In this document: piece by piece, positions 5,448 through 8,150 of the stretch
How the letters are laid out: every line of letters starts with the position of its first letter
Numbering within the stretch: the stretch's first letter is position 1
Source: Rubritepida sp.
GTDB taxonomy: Bacteria; Pseudomonadota; Alphaproteobacteria; Acetobacterales; Acetobacteraceae
Assembly: GCA_022843345.1 (NCBI GenBank)
Contig: JALHNW010000065.1
Span: forward strand, 1 to 8,150
Direction of reading: 5' to 3'
DNA length: 8,150 nucleotides
The notes under the pieces: generated by a model
Told to the model about the DNA's origin: nothing
Seen by the model: only the letters and a program-made list of their open reading frames with translations
Databases searched by the model: none
Position numbers and translations under genes: made by a program

Positions 5448-7538
5448 ATGGATTTCTCTTCGCTCGACCCGCTGATCCGCCCGCGCTCGCTCGCCATCAT
5501 CGGCGCGTCCGACGACCCCACGCGCATCGGCGGGCGGCCCATCGCCTACATGAAGACGCGCGGCTTCGCGGGCGAGCTGTGGCCGGTGAACCCCAAGCGG
5601 GCGGAGGTGCAGGGGCTGCGCTGCTTCGCCGACGTGGCCTCCCTGCCCGGCGTGCCCGATGTCGGGCTGATCGCCGTGCCGGGCGCGGCGGCGCTGGAGG
5701 CGGTGGAGGCGCTGGGCGCGAAGGGCTGCAAGGCCGCCATCATGTTCACCGCCGGCTTCGCCGAGGTGGGCGCGGAAGGTGCCGCCATGCAGGACCGGCT
5801 GGTGGAGGCAGCGACGCGCCACGGCATGCGGCTGCTGGGGCCGAACTGCCTGGGCCTGTTCAACGACGCCATCGGCTTCTACCCCATCTTCTCGTCGAGC
5901 TTCGAGCAGGGCTGGCCGGTGCACAACGGGCGCATCGGCATCGCCTCGCAGAGCGGCGCCTACGGCACGCACCTGTATTCGCTGGCGCGCAACCGCGAGA
6001 TCGGCACGCCGGTCTGCGTCACCACCGGCAACGAGGCGGAGGTGGCGCTGGGCGACGTGCTGGGCTGGATGGCGCAGGCCGACGAGGTGGACGTGATCTG
6101 CGCCTATGCCGAGGGCATCCGGGAATCGGAGAAGTTCCTGGCCGCGCTGGAGCTGGCGCGCCGCAACCGCAAGCCGGTGGTGATGATGAAGGTCGGCCGC
6201 TCCGAGCTCGGCGCGCATGCCGCGCAGTCGCACACCGCCTCCATCGCCGGCAACGACGCGGTGACGGACGCGGTGCTGGCCGAGTTCGGCGTGGTGCGCG
6301 CGCGCAACACGGAGGAGCTGCTGGACATCGCCTACGCCGCCACGCACCGCATCTACCCCGCCGCCAACACGCTGGGCGTGGTGACGGTGAGCGGCGGGGC
6401 GGGCGTGCTGATCTCCGACGTCGCCGACACGCTGGGCTTCGCGCTGCCGCCGATGCCCGAGGCGGCGCAGGAGCGGCTGCGCGGCTTCGTGCCCTTCTGC
6501 GCGCCGCGCAACCCGGTGGACTGCACCGCCCAGGCCTTCAACCAGATCGAGCTGGTGGGCGAGTTCGCGCGCGCCATGGCCGGCGATGGCGGCTACGCCT
6601 CCTGCCTCGGTTTCGTCACCCAGGTTGGCGGCTCGCCCACCGTGGGGCCGAAGGTGCGCGCGCAGATGGCGAAGGTGGCGAAGGAGTTCCCGGACCGGCT
6701 GTGGGCCGTGTCCATCATCGCCCCGCCCGAGGTGCAGCGCGAATGGGAGGCGGACGGCTTCCTGGTCTTCGAGGACCCGACGCGCGCCGTGGTGGCGCTG
6801 CACGCGCAAGGGCGCTTCGGCGAGGCCTTTTCCCGGGTGGCGTCGCCCCCGGTGTCGGCGCCGCAGGTCACGCTGCCGGCCACCACGCCCAGCGAGGCGG
6901 AGGCCAAGCGCATCCTGGCCGAGGCGGGCATTCCCGCGGTGCCCGAGGAGGCCTGCGCCGATGCGGAGGCCGCCGTGGCCGTGGCCCGGCGCATCGGCTT
7001 CCCCGTGGTGATGAAGATCCTGTCACCCGACATCCTGCACAAGAGCGAGATCGGCGGCGTGCTGCTGGGCGTGGCGGACGAGGCGGCGGTGCGGCAGGGC
7101 TTCGCCACGCTCATGGCACGCGCGGCGGAGCACGCGCCGGGCGCGCGGATCGAGGGCGCGCTGGTGGCGAAGCAGGTCACGGGCGCGGTGGAGATGGCGC
7201 TCGGCCTGGTGCGCGACCCGGTCTTCGGCCCCGTCGCCATGGTGGGGCTGGGGGGCGTGTTCATCGAGGTGCTGAAGGACGTGGCCTTCCGCCGCTGCCC
7301 CTTCGACGCGGCAGAGGCGGAGCGGCTGGTGCGCTCGCTGAAGGGCTTCCCGCTGCTCGACGGCGCGCGGGGGCGGCCCAAGGCCGACGTGGCGGCGCTG
7401 GCGGCGGCGCTGGCGGCGCTGTCGCGCTTCGCGGTGGCGGCGGGGCCGCGGCTGCTGTCCGTGGACGTGAACCCGCTGCTGGTGCTGCCCGAGGGCGCCT
7501 TCGCGGCGGATGCGGTGGTGGAGCTTTCCACACCGTAA
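5448..7538 (+). CDS. NDP-forming acyl-CoA synthetase (acetate-CoA ligase, ADP-forming, Acd type)
   Basis: A 696-aa single-chain fusion of the alpha and beta parts of this family, which interconverts acyl-CoA plus ADP and phosphate with free acid, CoA and ATP through a phosphohistidine. Domains in order: CoA-binding Rossmann domain (about 1-135; SLAIIGASDDPTRIGGR and GPNCLGL); succinyl-CoA-ligase-like domains (about 155-455; ASQSGAYG, TTGNEAEV, and the phosphorylated His262 in AQSHTASIAG); then an ATP-grasp domain (about 475-696; FPVVMKILSPDILHKSEIGG, GLGGVFIEVLKD, and SVDVNPLLVL, where the more usual Glu-Ile reads Asp-Val). No GNAT acetyltransferase domain is attached, so it is not a Pat-type protein lysine acetylase. 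The start could be ATG 5448 or GTG 5442; the latter overlaps the TGA of the M20 gene, and GGAAG upstream could serve either. Tight coupling to the deacylase suggests that it activates the acid released there. The acyl specificity cannot be read. Confidence 0.95.
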   Translation: MDFSSLDPLIRPRSLAIIGASDDPTRIGGRPIAYMKTRGFAGELWPVNPKRAEVQGLRCFADVASLPGVPDVGLIAVPGAAALEAVEALGAKGCKAAIMFTAGFAEVGAEGAAMQDRLVEAATRHGMRLLGPNCLGLFNDAIGFYPIFSSSFEQGWPVHNGRIGIASQSGAYGTHLYSLARNREIGTPVCVTTGNEAEVALGDVLGWMAQADEVDVICAYAEGIRESEKFLAALELARRNRKPVVMMKVGRSELGAHAAQSHTASIAGNDAVTDAVLAEFGVVRARNTEELLDIAYAATHRIYPAANTLGVVTVSGGAGVLISDVADTLGFALPPMPEAAQERLRGFVPFCAPRNPVDCTAQAFNQIELVGEFARAMAGDGGYASCLGFVTQVGGSPTVGPKVRAQMAKVAKEFPDRLWAVSIIAPPEVQREWEADGFLVFEDPTRAVVALHAQGRFGEAFSRVASPPVSAPQVTLPATTPSEAEAKRILAEAGIPAVPEEACADAEAAVAVARRIGFPVVMKILSPDILHKSEIGGVLLGVADEAAVRQGFATLMARAAEHAPGARIEGALVAKQVTGAVEMALGLVRDPVFGPVAMVGLGGVFIEVLKDVAFRRCPFDAAEAERLVRSLKGFPLLDGARGRPKADVAALAAALAALSRFAVAAGPRLLSVDVNPLLVLPEGAFAADAVVELSTP

Positions 7539-7616
7539 CATGCCGGCGCGCCTGGGCTTCAGGCTTCGGTCATGTTCCTCCGCCATCATTCCTTCCGTTC
7601 CCGCAACGGGCGGGGC

Positions 7617-7621
7617 GGAGG
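7617..7621 (+). promoter_or_regulatory. Strong Shine-Dalgarno of the Aer-like gene
   Basis: GGAGG lies 6 nt before the ATG at 7628 and decides that start. The rest of the 89-bp gap (7539-7627) holds only short hairpins, GCCTG/CAGGC (7550-7564) and CCGTT/AACGG (7595-7609). Neither has a T-run that would make a convincing terminator, and no clear sigma-70 or flagellar-type promoter is visible. Confidence 0.75.
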
Positions 7622-7627
7622 ACGACG

Positions 7628-8150
7628 ATGCGCGTGAACGAACCCATTACGGATCGGGAAATCCCGTTGCCGGAGGGCGAGATGCTCGTCTCCCGCACCG
7701 ACACCGGCGGGCGCATCCTGTTCTGCAACGAGGCCTTCGTACGCGTGAGCGGCTTCGCGCTGGAGGAGCTGGTGGGCGCGCCGCACAACATCGTGCGCCA
7801 CCCGCACATGCCGAAGGAAGCCTTCGCCGACCTCTGGGCCACCACGAAGGCCGGGCAGCCCTGGGAAGGGCTGGTGAAGAACCGCACCAAGGCGGGCGAC
7901 TTCTACTGGGTGCGCGCCAACGTCACGCCCGTGGTCGAGGATGGCGCCGTCACCGGCTACGTCTCCATCCGCACCGCGCCGGGGCGCGCGGAGGTGGAGC
8001 GGGCGGAGGCAATCTACGCCCGGATGCGCGCGGGCGGGCGCGCCGGACATGCCTTGCGGGATGGCGAACTGGTGCCGGCCGGCGCCCTCGCCGCGCTGCG
8101 CCGCGCGTGGCGCAGCGTGGGTGGCCGCCTGTCCCTGGCCGGGGCCTGCG
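7628..8150 (+). CDS. aer: Aer-like PAS-domain energy-taxis receptor, N-terminal 174 residues (3' end outside window)
   Basis: The N-terminal sensory part of an Aer-type methyl-accepting chemotaxis protein. In E. coli Aer a cytoplasmic PAS domain binds FAD, reads the redox state of the respiratory chain and signals to CheA/CheW. The visible protein matches my recollection of E. coli Aer in register and without gaps through the PAS domain: TDREIPLPEGEMLVSRTD, CNEAFVRVSGFALEELVG, APHNIVRHPHMPKEAFADLW, PWEGLVKNRTKAGDFYWVRANVTPV and TGYVSIRT. An F1-like linker follows (about 120-165), and the sequence runs off the edge just as a hydrophobic segment may begin (LSLAGAC). In the FAD-pocket motif Arg57 and His58 are kept but residue 60 is His where E. 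coli Aer has Asp; Trp70 is kept. A strong GGAGG precedes the ATG. The HAMP and signalling domains are not visible, so a PAS protein with another output is possible but less likely. Confidence 0.92.
   Translation, partial: MRVNEPITDREIPLPEGEMLVSRTDTGGRILFCNEAFVRVSGFALEELVGAPHNIVRHPHMPKEAFADLWATTKAGQPWEGLVKNRTKAGDFYWVRANVTPVVEDGAVTGYVSIRTAPGRAEVERAEAIYARMRAGGRAGHALRDGELVPAGALAALRRAWRSVGGRLSLAGAC

Noticed and set aside
5103..6809. Long antisense open frame (568 codons, minus strand) opposite the M20 and acyl-CoA synthetase genes
   Set aside because: High GC keeps stop codons rare. The translation is His/Arg/Gly-rich with no motif, and the plus-strand genes are unambiguous.
7550..7609. Rho-independent terminator after the acyl-CoA synthetase gene
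   Set aside because: Two 5-bp stems exist, but neither is long enough nor followed by a T-run.

Overview
The window is a very GC-rich (roughly 70% or more), densely packed piece of bacterial chromosome. GC-rich codon use throughout, the SerB type, and a family mix of HdrB/HdrC-like Fe-S proteins, a D-serine-dehydratase-like protein and an Aer-type receptor suggest an alphaproteobacterium, perhaps Acetobacteraceae (Roseomonas-like). That placement is inference from the protein sequences, with no marker gene in view. No tRNA, rRNA, CRISPR array, transposase or phage gene is visible.

Layout from left to right: (1) the 3' part of serB (phosphoserine phosphatase, + strand) enters from the left edge and ends at 736. 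(2) A four-gene minus-strand operon runs from 4301 down to 720. In transcription order it encodes a threonine-synthase-like PLP enzyme (fold type II), a D-serine-dehydratase/D-threonine-aldolase-like PLP enzyme (fold type III), an HdrC-like 4Fe-4S ferredoxin and an HdrB-like CCG-domain protein. The first three genes overlap (a 4-bp GTGA overlap, then a 25-bp overlap). The last two are separated by a hairpin-rich stretch (1575-1684) that looks like an inserted palindromic repeat. The operon ends tail-to-tail with serB, with a 17-bp overlap. (3) A 49-bp divergent gap (4302-4350) carries an imperfect inverted repeat. (4) A plus-strand pair follows: an M20 metallo-deacylase/peptidase (4351-5445) and, 2 bp later, a 696-aa NDP-forming acyl-CoA synthetase (5448-7538). 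(5) After an 89-bp gap, an Aer-like PAS-domain redox/energy-taxis receptor starts at 7628 behind a strong Shine-Dalgarno sequence and runs off the right edge.

The two divergent units look like one amino-acid catabolic locus. A reasonable but unproven reading is this: the M20 enzyme releases an acyl group from an N-acylated amino acid or similar compound; the NDP-forming synthetase traps the released acid as a CoA thioester; the two PLP enzymes, of unrelated folds, eliminate or cleave the amino-acid part, possibly handling opposite stereoisomers; and the HdrC/HdrB-like pair passes electrons. The substrate cannot be read from the sequence. Details worth checking are the Fe-S pair without a visible HdrA or flavin partner, its altered cluster ligands, the repeat lying on the HdrB-like start region, and an Asp-to-His change in the Aer FAD-pocket motif.
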